Position numbers and translations under genes: made by a program. Source: Actinomycetota bacterium (lineage in GTDB: Bacteria; Actinomycetota; Acidimicrobiia; Acidimicrobiales; Ilumatobacteraceae). From it: a stretch of 64,000 bases of DNA. Below, piece by piece: positions 19,917 through 28,193 of this stretch. Below the pieces are notes generated by a model. The model made no database searches, was not told the DNA's origin, and was given only the letters and a program-made list of their open reading frames with translations. Each line of letters opens with the position of its first letter. The stretch's first letter is position 1. The DNA lies in contig JAPKZY010000037.1 of assembly GCA_026393535.1 (NCBI GenBank), positions 1 through 64,000 on the forward strand. Reading direction: 5' to 3'.

Positions 19917-21608
19917 TTACGAGTCCTTTAGGTGGCGTTCGTATGCGGCAAGGACCGCACGGAGAACCGCTGATGTGGTGTTCGGGTCTGTACCGAGGCC
20001 CCACAATGCGTCGCTATTGCCATTCTTCATTTCCACGTAGGCGACGGCCGTGGCTTCGGAACCTTGGCCCATTGCATGTTCGCTGTAATCAACAACGTCA
20101 ATCTTGGCGTTCAGTCCTTGGTTCACAGCATGGACAAATGCATCAACTGGTCCGTTTCCTTCGCCAGACACTGTGGTGTGAACGCCATCAATAACTAGCT
20201 GGGCGGTAATGGTGGTACGTGATGTGGCAGAGTCGCTGCGCATCTCGTGGCTATCAAGTTTGATGCGCGGCTCTTCTGGCAAATACTCAGCGCTAAATGC
20301 ATCCCAAATTGCAGTGGGGCTTACAACTGTTCCGGAATCTTCCGTGATGTGCTGAATGGTTTGTGAGAATTCAATCTGAAGCCGACGCGGCAGATCGAAA
20401 CCGTGTTCTTCTTTCATGATGTACGCAACGCCACCCTTGCCTGACTGGCTGTTGACGCGAATCACGGCTTCGTAGCTACGACCAACATGCTTCGGATCAA
20501 TTGGCAAGTAGGGAACTCCCCATTTGTCGTAGTCCTTTGAAAGCGCAGTAAGACCCTTCTTAATTGCATCTTGATGGCTTCCAGAAAACGAGGTGTACAC
20601 CAGATCGCCAACGTACGGATGACGTGCAGAGATATCCAAACGATTGCAGAATTCAGTTACTCGACGCAGTGAATCGATATCGGTGATATCAAGTTCGGGG
20701 TCAACGCCATTCATGAACATATTCATTGCGATATTGATGATGTCAACGTTTCCGGTGCGCTCACCGTTGCCGAACAATGTGCCTTCCACGCGGTCTGCGC
20801 CGGCCATGATGCCAAATTCTGCAGCAGCGGTAGCGGTACCACGGTCGTTATGGGGGTGCAGTGAAATCACAACAGTCTCGCGACGTGGAATATTGCGAAT
20901 GAACCATTCAATAACATCGCCGTACACGTTTGGTGTGTAGCACTCCACTGTTGCAGGCAAGTTCAACACCAACGGGTTCTCTTTTGTGGGCTTCAGTACA
21001 TCCATGACGGCTGTACAAATCTCAATGGCATATTCAGGTTCCGTCAGTGTGAAACTTTCGGGCGAATACTCATAGCGCACGTTGGTGCCGGCCAACATTG
21101 GTTCGAATCCCTGGCACAGTTTTGCTGCATCAACAGCAATTTTCGTGATCCCTGCTTTGTCCAATCCGAATACAACGTCACGTTGCAACGGATTTGTTGA
21201 GTTATAGAAATGGACAATGGCGTTCTTTGCGCCTTTCAGGCATTCGTAGGTGCGTTCAATCAATTCTGCTCGGCACTGAACCAATACTTGGATTGTGACG
21301 TCATCAGGAATGAGGTCTTCTTCAATAATCTGGCGAACGAAATCAAAGTCAGGCTGGCTCGCTGCCGGGAATCCGACTTCAATTTCCTTGAAGCCCATGT
21401 TGACAAGTGTTTTGAACATGCGCATCTTGCGCTCTGGGTCCATCGGGTCAATGAGGGCTTGGTTGCCGTCGCGCAAGTCAACACTGCACCACAACGGCGC
21501 CTTGGTGATGGTGGTGTTTGGCCATGTGCGGTCAGTGAGTACAACCGGAATGAAGGGGGTGTACTTGGCGAAAGCCATTTGTTTTGGTGTCACATTTTGT
21601 GGAGGCAT
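19917..21608 (-). CDS. leuA: 2-isopropylmalate synthase
   Basis: A 563-residue long LeuA of the actinobacterial/LeuA2 class. The start at 21608 (MPPQNVTPKQMAFAKYTPF) follows AAGGA; an upstream in-frame start would run into the attenuator hairpin. It has WCSVDLRDGNQALIDPMDPE (metal-binding Asp and the DGNQ motif), SLHPHNDRGTATAA (two metal His), GTLFGNGERTGNVD, and a C-terminal LeuA dimer domain (TTVSGEGNGPVDAFVHAVNQ) that binds leucine for feedback inhibition. It condenses acetyl-CoA with 2-ketoisovalerate, the first committed leucine step. Expression is predicted to be leucine-attenuated through the leader just upstream. Confidence 0.95.
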   Translation of the reverse strand: MPPQNVTPKQMAFAKYTPFIPVVLTDRTWPNTTITKAPLWCSVDLRDGNQALIDPMDPERKMRMFKTLVNMGFKEIEVGFPAASQPDFDFVRQIIEEDLIPDDVTIQVLVQCRAELIERTYECLKGAKNAIVHFYNSTNPLQRDVVFGLDKAGITKIAVDAAKLCQGFEPMLAGTNVRYEYSPESFTLTEPEYAIEICTAVMDVLKPTKENPLVLNLPATVECYTPNVYGDVIEWFIRNIPRRETVVISLHPHNDRGTATAAAEFGIMAGADRVEGTLFGNGERTGNVDIINIAMNMFMNGVDPELDITDIDSLRRVTEFCNRLDISARHPYVGDLVYTSFSGSHQDAIKKGLTALSKDYDKWGVPYLPIDPKHVGRSYEAVIRVNSQSGKGGVAYIMKEEHGFDLPRRLQIEFSQTIQHITEDSGTVVSPTAIWDAFSAEYLPEEPRIKLDSHEMRSDSATSRTTITAQLVIDGVHTTVSGEGNGPVDAFVHAVNQGLNAKIDVVDYSEHAMGQGSEATAVAYVEMKNGNSDALWGLGTDPNTTSAVLRAVLAAYERHLKDS

Positions 21609-21654
21609 TGTGGGTTCCTTGGATAGGGGTGGTGAGAAGAGAACTGTTCTGGAC

Positions 21655-21689
21655 AAAGAAAAAACCCCCTGACCAGAGGCAGGAGGTTT
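21655..21689 (-). terminator. leuA attenuator (intrinsic terminator in the leader)
   Basis: On the minus strand AAACCTCCTG (21689-21680) pairs with CAGGGGGTTT (21671-21662) over 10 bp with one G-U pair and an 8-nt loop, and six T residues begin within the right arm and run past it. It lies between the leucine leader peptide stop and the leuA start, 47 bp before leuA. This is the classic position of an attenuator: termination when leucyl-tRNA is plentiful, read-through when the ribosome stalls on the leader Leu codons. Confidence 0.8.
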
Positions 21690-21717
21690 CGACAGCAACG
21701 ATATGCGGCTGCTGCCG

Positions 21718-21750
21718 TTACATAAGGAGGAGCAGGTTCGTGCAAGTCAT
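21718..21750 (-). CDS. leuL: leu operon leader peptide
   Basis: A 10-codon ORF, ATG at 21750 and TAA at 21718-21720, coding MTCTNLLLLM with four consecutive Leu codons of three kinds (CTG CTC CTC CTT). It is followed 28 bp later by the terminator hairpin and then leuA. No Shine-Dalgarno is visible, but TAACCT lies 8 bp before the ATG, so the transcript is probably leaderless. The peptide has no expected function of its own; ribosome position over the Leu codons is the sensor. Confidence 0.82.
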   Translation of the reverse strand: MTCTNLLLLM

Positions 21751-21758
21751 TACGGCAA

Positions 21759-21764
21759 AGGTTA
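21759..21764 (-). promoter_or_regulatory. Putative -10 element for the leuL-leuA transcript
   Basis: On the minus strand TAACCT (21764-21759) fits TANNNT and ends 8 bp before the leuL ATG. No convincing -35 is present; a short GC-rich inverted stretch (ccccgacatcgggc) precedes it. Confidence 0.5.
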
Positions 21765-21855
21765 GCCCGATGTCGGGGCGTGCGCTACCCCCAAAGGGGC
21801 CTTGTATTGGTTGCTCAACCCAAAGGGGAGCTAGGAAGTCTGTGAAAAGACTGTG

Positions 21856-22008
21856 TTAGGAGCCGAGATCAGCAGAGACGGTATCGTCGTTGATGATGTC
21901 GTTCAGCTGTTTGCTGAACTCCGGTTCGGCTGGCACGAGCAGTGACTGCCAGTCGTATGAAAATCCTTTACGTCCATGCGTTTGCATGCCGTTTGGTTGT
22001 GCGTCCAT
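21856..22008 (-). CDS. Small 50-residue protein of unknown function
   Basis: ATG at 22006-22008 is preceded by a strong GGGAGGAG ribosome site (5 bp gap), and the frame runs to TAA at 21856-21858. The acidic product starts MDAQPNGMQTHGRKGFS, has a central YDWQSLLVPAEPEFSKQ and ends NDDTVSADLGS. It has no membrane segment and only one aromatic cluster (FSYDW). I do not recognise it. It lies on the same strand upstream of the leu leader but is separated by its own 92-bp spacer. The strong ribosome site and clean frame make a real protein likely; it could also be an unusual precursor or regulator peptide. Confidence 0.58.
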   Translation of the reverse strand: MDAQPNGMQTHGRKGFSYDWQSLLVPAEPEFSKQLNDIINDDTVSADLGS

Positions 22009-22281
22009 GAGAACTCCTCCCGTGAGGGTTGGGGGTTCGCCCGTGGCGGGTGGCGCACGCCGTTGTCAATGACCCGGTTCGTACGACTTTGCTCGGTGCT
22101 ATCCGTTAGTGGTTGGTCCTTTCTGTACGAGTATTTCTCGCATCAGGAATGGAAAAACTAACGCATAAAGGACTTTCTCACACCATTATTGACAAAAAAA
22201 TAAAGAAACTTTGAAGGCAATTGGTCAGTACTGGCGAGTAACCGTCTCAATTGGGCATATCGCGAGTACTGTGACCGCAAC
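22009..22281. other. Divergent intergenic region between the 50-residue protein and the DEAD-box helicase
   Basis: About 270 bp without an ORF I can support. The half nearest the small gene is GC-rich with short inverted stretches; the half nearest the helicase is A-rich (a run ttgacaaaaaaataaagaaac near 22188-22208). TACTGT at 22266-22271 lies 10 bp before the helicase ATG and could be its -10. A long untranslated leader for the helicase, as in cold-inducible RNA helicase genes, is possible but not shown. Confidence 0.4.
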
Positions 22282-23472
22282 ATGTCGATATCCCCAACGA
22301 CCAAACCCCGTATCTCAACCCCCACAGGCTTTGCCGCACTCGGCGTGCCAGACAATGTGGACCAGGGTTTAGCGGCAGCTGGTTTCTCCGCCCCATTTGC
22401 CATCCAAACCGAAGCCATCCCCGTAGCAATGCGCGGGCTTGATGTGTGCGGCCGAGCCAGAACAGGTTCAGGCAAGACGCTCGCGTTTGGTGTTCCGATG
22501 TTGGCACGTGCCGACAAATACGCACGCGTACGTGCACCACGTGGCCTTGTATTGGTACCAACTCGCGAACTTGCGTTACAAGTTGCTGAAGTGTTGCAAC
22601 CAATTGGCAAGGAATGTGACCGTGTCATTTTGCCGGTGTACGGCGGTGCTTCACGTGACGACCAAATTGATGCATTAGAAAAAGGCGTTGACATGATTGT
22701 TGCAACGCCATTGCGATTGATTGACCTTATGAAGGCCGGCGAACTTGTTCTTGACGATATTCAAGTAGTCACTCTTGACGAAGCTGACCGTATGGCAGAC
22801 GATGGGTTTACACCGCAAGTTGAGTGGATTCTTCGCCATGTCACAGGTGATCATCAGACCATGTTGTTCTCAGCAACTCTTGATGGCCAGGTAGGCAACT
22901 TAGTGAAGCGATACATGAAATCGCCTGAAGAAGTGTCTATTGACTCACCAACAGACACGGTCGGCACAATGCACCACTTGTTCCTTGGTGTTCACAAACT
23001 CGACAAAGACAAAGTCATCTCTGCGATTGCAACTTCTGCAGGGAAAACTGTGGTGTTCTGCGATACAAAGCGTTTATGCGACCGCGTGACTGAACACCTG
23101 CAAGATCTCGGTATCAATGCTCTCGCAATTCACGGAGATCTCACACAAGCAGCGCGTGAAAAAGCAATTGTCCGTTTCACGAATAATGAGCTGCTTGTTT
23201 TGGTTGCAACTGATGTTGCTGCACGCGGAATTGACATTGACGATGTCGCAGTAGTTATTCACTATGTACCACCGATTGATTCAAAGACGTACTTGCATCG
23301 CTCTGGTCGTACGGCACGTGCCGGACGTGATGGGTGGGCTGTCACTCTCGCTGAATACAACCAGCACACAACATGCCGCATTATCCAGCGTGCATTGCGT
23401 TTAGAAACGAACCCACCGATCGAGATCTTCTCGAACGACCATCGTCTCAAAACCCTCGACTCTTTCCTGTAG
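22282..23472 (+). CDS. DEAD-box ATP-dependent RNA helicase
   Basis: A 396-residue protein with all core motifs: Q motif region (GFAALGVPD...PFAIQTEAIP), motif I ARTGSGKT, Ia PTREL, GG, TPLRLIDLM, motif II DEAD, motif III SAT, then the second RecA domain with VATDVAARGIDI and motif VI HRSGRTARAGRDG. There is almost no C-terminal extension beyond the core, so it resembles the short RhlE-like class. It unwinds short RNA duplexes, typically in ribosome assembly or mRNA decay. It is divergent from the 50-residue gene. Confidence 0.92.
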   Translation: MSISPTTKPRISTPTGFAALGVPDNVDQGLAAAGFSAPFAIQTEAIPVAMRGLDVCGRARTGSGKTLAFGVPMLARADKYARVRAPRGLVLVPTRELALQVAEVLQPIGKECDRVILPVYGGASRDDQIDALEKGVDMIVATPLRLIDLMKAGELVLDDIQVVTLDEADRMADDGFTPQVEWILRHVTGDHQTMLFSATLDGQVGNLVKRYMKSPEEVSIDSPTDTVGTMHHLFLGVHKLDKDKVISAIATSAGKTVVFCDTKRLCDRVTEHLQDLGINALAIHGDLTQAAREKAIVRFTNNELLVLVATDVAARGIDIDDVAVVIHYVPPIDSKTYLHRSGRTARAGRDGWAVTLAEYNQHTTCRIIQRALRLETNPPIEIFSNDHRLKTLDSFL

Positions 23473-23625
23473 TCCTTCCACATCGCCTTAGTTGCGGTGC
23501 ACATCTCAGTGAGTTCTGGTTATCGAAACCAGTACAGAATGGAGATGTATGGTGGTGAACGAACGCGACAGACTCAAATTGGCGCATCGATTACAAGGTC
23601 TAATAGGCGAGGAGGCAACATTCTG

Positions 23626-23922
23626 ATGGAACATCTTCCGTATGGCGGCATTGCCGGCATCGTTTCCAAGGATGATCTGGTGATCTTTCAAGTCGCGATG
23701 CATACCGACATGGCTGAACTGCGTACAGAATTGCGGTCAGAGATGGCTGAATTACGTACAGAATTGCGGTCAGAGATGGCTGAATTACGTAGCGATCTAC
23801 GACTCGAAATGGCCGAACTTCGCACTGAGATATACAAGGCCTTGAATTCGCAAACCTTGAAGATCATCACGGTGATGACAGCCCTCAATGGCTTGATGTT
23901 TGCCGGACTCAAATGGGGCTGA
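23626..23922 (+). CDS. Small coiled-coil protein with hendecad repeats and a C-terminal membrane segment
   Basis: The start at 23626 is chosen because GGAGG lies 10 bp upstream; longer in-frame starts lack a ribosome site. The 98-residue product has a short N-terminal part (MEHLPYGGIAGIVSKDDL), then four near-identical 11-residue repeats of the form MAELRTELRSE (residues about 29-72), and a C-terminal hydrophobic segment (TLKIITVMTALNGLMFAGL). It resembles DUF1640/CCDC90-like membrane-anchored coiled coils in layout. Function unknown; an oligomeric membrane protein is the reasonable guess. Confidence 0.7.
   Translation: MEHLPYGGIAGIVSKDDLVIFQVAMHTDMAELRTELRSEMAELRTELRSEMAELRSDLRLEMAELRTEIYKALNSQTLKIITVMTALNGLMFAGLKWG
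23710..23841 (+). repeat. Four tandem 33-bp units coding an 11-residue coiled-coil repeat
   Basis: Units start at 23710, 23743, 23776 and 23809. The first two differ at two bases only and are identical in protein; the third and fourth diverge. This suggests recent in-frame expansion of a hendecad coil. Confidence 0.85.
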
Positions 23923-23936
23923 GCCCCACGTGACAG

Positions 23937-24524
23937 TTATTTGTTCAGCCAGGCTGGGCGATTTTTTTCATATGAGGTGATGTCGTCTGCGTGCGTCATG
24001 GTGATGCCGATGTCATCAAGACCATTCAAGAAACGGTGCTGAGTAGGCGCGTCCATTGGGAAGCTCTCTTTGAAACCGGCTGATGGAACTTCAACTGTGA
24101 GGCGTTCCATGTCAACAGTAATTTCCGTTGTGGAATCAGCTTCGATGAGTTCCCACAGTTTTTCTACTGCTGCCTGAGGCAGGATGACAGGCGCGAGACC
24201 ATTCTTTGTGCAGTTATTGCGAAAGATGTCGGAGAAGCTCGGTGCAATCACTGCGTCAAATCCGTATTGCTGAATTGCCCACACCGCGTGTTCGCGTGAA
24301 GAACCAACTCCGAAGCTTGGGCCTGCTACAAGAATGGTTGCGCCTGAATACTTTTCGTCGTTCAATACGAAATTGCGATCATCGCGCCACGTAGAAAACA
24401 AACCGGCTTCAAAGCCGGTGCGCTCAACGCGCTTCAGCCACTCTGCAGGAATGATTTGGTCGGTATCAACGTCGCTTCGCTTTAGGGGAACACCACGGCC
24501 GGTGACTATATGTACTGATTTCAT
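23937..24524 (-). CDS. leuD: 3-isopropylmalate dehydratase, small subunit
   Basis: A 195-residue swivelling-domain subunit. [20 protein letters not shown] at residues about 10-29 is the N-terminal substrate loop, and [17 protein letters not shown] carries the conserved GSSREH. With LeuC it isomerises 2- to 3-isopropylmalate. The gene overlaps leuC by 4 bp and follows it on the same strand, so the complex is translated in a coupled way. Confidence 0.95.
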   Translation of the reverse strand: MKSVHIVTGRGVPLKRSDVDTDQIIPAEWLKRVERTGFEAGLFSTWRDDRNFVLNDEKYSGATILVAGPSFGVGSSREHAVWAIQQYGFDAVIAPSFSDIFRNNCTKNGLAPVILPQAAVEKLWELIEADSTTEITVDMERLTVEVPSAGFKESFPMDAPTQHRFLNGLDDIGITMTHADDITSYEKNRPAWLNK

Positions 24525-25924
24525 TTCAAATCTCCTGGGCTTGCGAAGTGTCCGGCAATAGCGGTTGCTGCAGCGACGGCGGGGGAGACAAGGTGTGTGC
24601 GGCCACCGCGACCCTGACGTCCTTCAAAGTTTCTGTTGCTTGTGCTGGCGGCGCGTTCGCCTGGTTCCAACTTGTCGGGGTTCATGGCAAGACACATACT
24701 GCATCCTGGCTCGCGAAAATCAACACCTGCTGCGATGAGAATCTTGTCGAGCCCTTCAGCAATTGCTTGGTTTCGCACGGCATGACTACCTGGCACCACC
24801 ATGGCGCGCTTCACGGTGACAGTGCGTCCCTTGAATACAGCTGCTGCTGCACGGATGTCTTCGATACGGCCATTGGTGCATGAACCAATGAACACTGTGT
24901 CAACAGGAACATCGCGCATGTTCATACCAGCAGTGAGTCCCATGTATTCGAGTGCACGACTGATGGTGTTTGCACTTGTTTCGTCTGGTGCATCTGCTGG
25001 CGATGGAATGATGCCATTGATCGGAAGAACTTGAGCGGGGTTTGTTCCCCAGCTGACGTGCGGAGACAATGTGGTTGCATCGATGACGACTTCAACGTCA
25101 AATTTTGCACCATCGTCTGTACGAAGGTTCTTCCATGCTGCGACTGCTGCATCCCAATCGGCACCTTTCGGTGCATGTTCACGACCTTTGAGATATTCAA
25201 ATGTGGTGTCGTCAGGTGCAATAAGACCAGCCTTTGCGCCTGCTTCAATACTCATGTTGCAGACCGTCATGCGGCCTTCCATTGAAAGCGCACGAATTGC
25301 TGAACCGCGATATTCGATGACGTGTCCAATGCCGCCGCCAGTTCCAATTTTTCCGATGATGGCAAGAATGATGTCTTTGGCGGTCACGCCTTCTGGCACG
25401 TCACCTTCAACAGTGATTGACATCCACTTTGGACGTGATTGCGGAAGTGTTTGTGTTGCAAGTACATGTTCCACTTCGCTGGTACCGATTCCGAATGCCA
25501 GTGCACCAAATGCGCCGTGAGTTGCTGTGTGGCTATCTCCGCAGACGATTGTCATGCCGGGAAGTGTGCGGCCTTGTTCTGGTCCGATGACATGAACGAT
25601 GCCCTGATTCGGGTCTCCCATAGGAAACAGTGTGAAACCGTATTCAGCAGCGTTGTCGCGAAGAACTTGCACTTGCTTTGCTGAGATCGGGTCTGCGATT
25701 GGCAAATGGATATCAGCTGTCGGAACGTTGTGGTCTTCGGTTGCAATAGTCAGGTCGGGACGGCGCAGTGGGCGACCGGTCAGACGTAAACCGTCAAAAG
25801 CCTGCGGGCTTGTTACTTCATGAACAAGGTGAAGATCGATGTAGAGCAGGTCTGCATCTCCGGCAGCGCTGTGCACGACATGTTGGTCCCATACTTTTTG
25901 CGCGAGGGTCATTGGATTCGACAT
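24521..25924 (-). CDS. leuC: 3-isopropylmalate dehydratase, large subunit
   Basis: A 467-residue aconitase-family protein. It begins [17 protein letters not shown], has [38 protein letters not shown], and the three [4Fe-4S] ligands in FIGSCTNGR and [13 protein letters not shown]. It forms the catalytic subunit with LeuD. Its start lies 47 bp from the divergent IclR gene; GGAA and inverted repeats in that gap suggest direct control by the neighbour, as for NdgR/LtbR of other actinobacteria. Confidence 0.95.
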   Translation of the reverse strand: MSNPMTLAQKVWDQHVVHSAAGDADLLYIDLHLVHEVTSPQAFDGLRLTGRPLRRPDLTIATEDHNVPTADIHLPIADPISAKQVQVLRDNAAEYGFTLFPMGDPNQGIVHVIGPEQGRTLPGMTIVCGDSHTATHGAFGALAFGIGTSEVEHVLATQTLPQSRPKWMSITVEGDVPEGVTAKDIILAIIGKIGTGGGIGHVIEYRGSAIRALSMEGRMTVCNMSIEAGAKAGLIAPDDTTFEYLKGREHAPKGADWDAAVAAWKNLRTDDGAKFDVEVVIDATTLSPHVSWGTNPAQVLPINGIIPSPADAPDETSANTISRALEYMGLTAGMNMRDVPVDTVFIGSCTNGRIEDIRAAAAVFKGRTVTVKRAMVVPGSHAVRNQAIAEGLDKILIAAGVDFREPGCSMCLAMNPDKLEPGERAASTSNRNFEGRQGRGGRTHLVSPAVAAATAIAGHFASPGDLK

Positions 25925-25951
25925 AGGGGTTCCTTTCGGAATCTCAATATA

Positions 25952-25967
25952 TGGGATACAGTTCCCA
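25952..25967. promoter_or_regulatory. Candidate IclR-type operator between leuC and its regulator
   Basis: TGGGATACAGTTCCCA is a perfect 5-bp inverted repeat (TGGGA/TCCCA) with a 6-bp centre. It is close in size and ends to the E. coli IclR box (TGGAAATNATTTCCA). A second short palindrome, TTCCtttcGGAA, lies at 25930-25941 next to the leuC start. Both sit in the only space available for leuCD and regulator promoters. Confidence 0.5.
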
Positions 25968-25971
25968 AGTA

Positions 25972-26622
25972 ATGGAAAGCGTATCAGGAGTCGGAGTTCT
26001 CGACAAGGCCTTTGTGGTGTTGAATGCGCTTGTCACGCGACCATTGAGTTTGGCTGAAGTCATTGACGCCACTGATATTCCAAGAGCCACCTGTCATCGT
26101 TTGTTGTCAGCGCTTGAACATCATGGCGCTGTGCGTCGTAATAGCGACGGCTTGTACTGCTTGGGGCCAACGCTGCTTGGTCTCGGGCGTGGAGCAGCAG
26201 TGCAGTTTCCGTTCTTAGAAAGGGCACGTGAAGTTGCAACCGAGTTGCGCGATCGCACGGGGGAAAGCGTTCAAGTTTTTGTGGTTGAAACCGATGGACG
26301 ACGATGCGTGGTGTCTCTTGAATCTCCGAATGGTTTGAGGTGGATTGTGCCAGAGGGTGCATTGTTCCCGTTGGCTCGTGGGTCAGCTGGCCGGGTTCTT
26401 ACCGGTTCTCGTCTCAGTTCTGCTGGTTGGGTTGAATCAGTTGAAGAACGGGTGAAAGGTGTTGCGTCGGTGAGTGCTCCGATTATTGATATTGGTGGAA
26501 CAGTGATTGCTGCTCTTTCCGTATCAGGACCTCTTGAGCGCATGAGTACGAGTCCTGGAGCAAAATTTGGTTCGATTGTCGTACGGGGCGCAAAAACTTT
26601 GTCGGATTTTTTGGCGTCGTAA
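25972..26622 (+). CDS. IclR family regulator, probable leuCD regulator (NdgR/LtbR-like)
   Basis: A 216-residue regulator with an N-terminal winged helix ([38 protein letters not shown]) and the IclR effector domain ([49 protein letters not shown]). I place the start at 25972 because an ATG 7 codons upstream would put the TGGGA-N6-TCCCA operator inside the gene. In Streptomyces and Corynebacterium the equivalent gene (ndgR/ltbR) is divergent from leuCD and controls it; the same layout here is the basis for the assignment. Confidence 0.87.
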   Translation: MESVSGVGVLDKAFVVLNALVTRPLSLAEVIDATDIPRATCHRLLSALEHHGAVRRNSDGLYCLGPTLLGLGRGAAVQFPFLERAREVATELRDRTGESVQVFVVETDGRRCVVSLESPNGLRWIVPEGALFPLARGSAGRVLTGSRLSSAGWVESVEERVKGVASVSAPIIDIGGTVIAALSVSGPLERMSTSPGAKFGSIVVRGAKTLSDFLAS

Positions 26623-26659
26623 TTGCCAATGTGTGGGAATAGATCCACACATTGCAGTT

Positions 26660-27160
26660 ATGGATACAGATTTACCAGAACCAATTCACAGTCTTCCTGA
26701 CATCACAGATGTAGCAGTGGGGGTGGAACAAAAATTACACACCATGATCGATTCGTTTGAATTACCTGGTGCTCGTTTGTATGGCGTGAACTGCGCATCG
26801 CGACCAACAACTGAACCAAACATGTGCCTACTGGCACAACATCCCGATGTCTATGAACTACTCGATGCGCCGTCGAGTGCGTTGGCGCGAATGTTTGATG
26901 CAGCAGCAATCGTAACTACAGGTTGGGCTGCGCCATTGCGGCCTGATGGCACCATTGAGGGCGCTCCTAGCGAACATGCGCTACGTAGACGTGTACGTCT
27001 TGTTGTTGTAGTTGCAGATAACGGAGTAGCTAGTGCATTGCGGTTTGCAGATGAGCCAGACGAAGTGGTCACAGACCCCGGTTCAGCAACGGGCTCACTG
27101 GCAGAGGCGATTACTCGATTCTGGTTTGATCCACCCATTACGTTGGCAGTCAACTCATAG
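26660..27160 (+). CDS. Conserved-type actinobacterial protein of unknown function
   Basis: A 166-residue soluble protein, acidic, starting MDTDLPEPIHSLPDITDVAV. It contains MIDSFELPGARLYGVNCAS, MCLLAQHPDVYELLDAPSS and a beta-strand-rich C-terminal part (RVRLVVVVADNGVASALRFA). No family is recognised with confidence. It follows the IclR gene by 37 bp and precedes nadA by 58 bp on the same strand. An in-frame ATG at 26567 lies inside the IclR gene and is less likely. Confidence 0.68.
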   Translation: MDTDLPEPIHSLPDITDVAVGVEQKLHTMIDSFELPGARLYGVNCASRPTTEPNMCLLAQHPDVYELLDAPSSALARMFDAAAIVTTGWAAPLRPDGTIEGAPSEHALRRRVRLVVVVADNGVASALRFADEPDEVVTDPGSATGSLAEAITRFWFDPPITLAVNS

Positions 27161-27206
27161 AGAACGTGCGCCGTTTCACAAGGGCGCAAATACGCAAAGT
27201 GCCTCC

Positions 27207-27212
27207 TAACCT
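27207..27212 (+). promoter_or_regulatory. Putative -10 element for leaderless nadA
   Basis: TAACCT, identical to the leuL -10, ends 6 bp before the GTG start of nadA, with no ribosome binding site between. An inverted repeat TGCGCC-N10-GGCGCA lies upstream at 27168-27189 and may be a weak terminator or an operator for the NAD genes. Confidence 0.5.
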
Positions 27213-27218
27213 TGATGC

Positions 27219-28193
27219 GTGACCGAGTACAGCACAGCATGGGCCGAACGAATCAGGGCATTGGCGGCCGAAAAGGACGTAGTCATTCTGGCGCACAACT
27301 ATCAAGTGCCAGAGATTCAAGATGTTGCTCATCACGTTGGTGATTCACTAGCTCTCTCACGCATAGCTGCAACAGTTCCTGAGTCCACCATTATTTTTTG
27401 TGGCGTTCACTTCATGGCAGAGACCGCAAAGATTTTGTCGTATGACAAGACAATTCTTATTCCTGATGAGCGAGCTGGTTGTTCGTTGGCCGACACGATT
27501 ACCGCAGATCAATTACGTGAATGGAAAGCGCAATATCCTGGCGCGGTCGTTGTCAGTTATGTCAATACAACAGCCGCAGTAAAAGCTGAGACAGATATTT
27601 GTTGCACCAGTTCAAACGCGGTGGAAGTGGTCGCGTCAATTCCTGCTGATACGCCAATCTTGTTTTGTCCTGACCAATTTTTAGGTGCCCATGTGCAACG
27701 CCAAACAAAGCGGTCCAATATGCATATCTGGATGGGCGAGTGTCATGTGCATGCCGGAATCAACGGTCAAGACCTGAAGGCCATGGTGGAAGCTGAACCT
27801 GATGCTGAACTGTATGTTCACCCTGAGTGCGGATGCGCCACGAGTGCTTTGTATTTGGCAAGCGAAGGGGTAGTGCCTGCGGAACGCACACATATTCTTT
27901 CCACCGGTGCAATGTTGGATGCTGCTCGTACTACTACGGCGCGAAAAGTTCTTGTCGCAACAGAGACCGGAATGCTTCACCAATTACGCAAAGTTAATGT
28001 CACGACTGAATTTCAAGCCGTCAATCGTGCCGCTGTTTGTAAATACATGAAGATGATTACACCTGAGAAACTTGAACATTCTTTGATATATGGAAATGAT
28101 GTTGTTGATATTCCACGTGACATTGCAGACAAAGCTCGTCTGTCTGTTGAGCGCATGATCGCAATTGGCACACCATCTCGTGTCGGCGAATAA
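27219..28193 (+). CDS. nadA: Quinolinate synthase
   Basis: A 324-residue NadA. It has [27 protein letters not shown], and the three [4Fe-4S] cysteines in [28 protein letters not shown] and [10 protein letters not shown]. It condenses iminoaspartate with dihydroxyacetone phosphate to quinolinate. GTG start with a -10-like hexamer 6 bp upstream, so probably leaderless. It is the first gene of nadA-nadB-nadC, all overlapping, giving the whole de novo route from aspartate to nicotinate mononucleotide. Confidence 0.95.
   Translation: MTEYSTAWAERIRALAAEKDVVILAHNYQVPEIQDVAHHVGDSLALSRIAATVPESTIIFCGVHFMAETAKILSYDKTILIPDERAGCSLADTITADQLREWKAQYPGAVVVSYVNTTAAVKAETDICCTSSNAVEVVASIPADTPILFCPDQFLGAHVQRQTKRSNMHIWMGECHVHAGINGQDLKAMVEAEPDAELYVHPECGCATSALYLASEGVVPAERTHILSTGAMLDAARTTTARKVLVATETGMLHQLRKVNVTTEFQAVNRAAVCKYMKMITPEKLEHSLIYGNDVVDIPRDIADKARLSVERMIAIGTPSRVGE

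Noticed and set aside
21787-21834. Two similar ccc(c)aaagggg stretches between the 50-residue gene and the leu leader
   Set aside because: They can form small hairpins on either strand but lack a T run and have 3-nt loops; not enough for a terminator or operator call.
27168-27189. Inverted repeat TGCGCC-N10-GGCGCA before nadA
   Set aside because: Too short and without a T run for a terminator; no known NAD repressor motif fits. Mentioned with the nadA promoter only.
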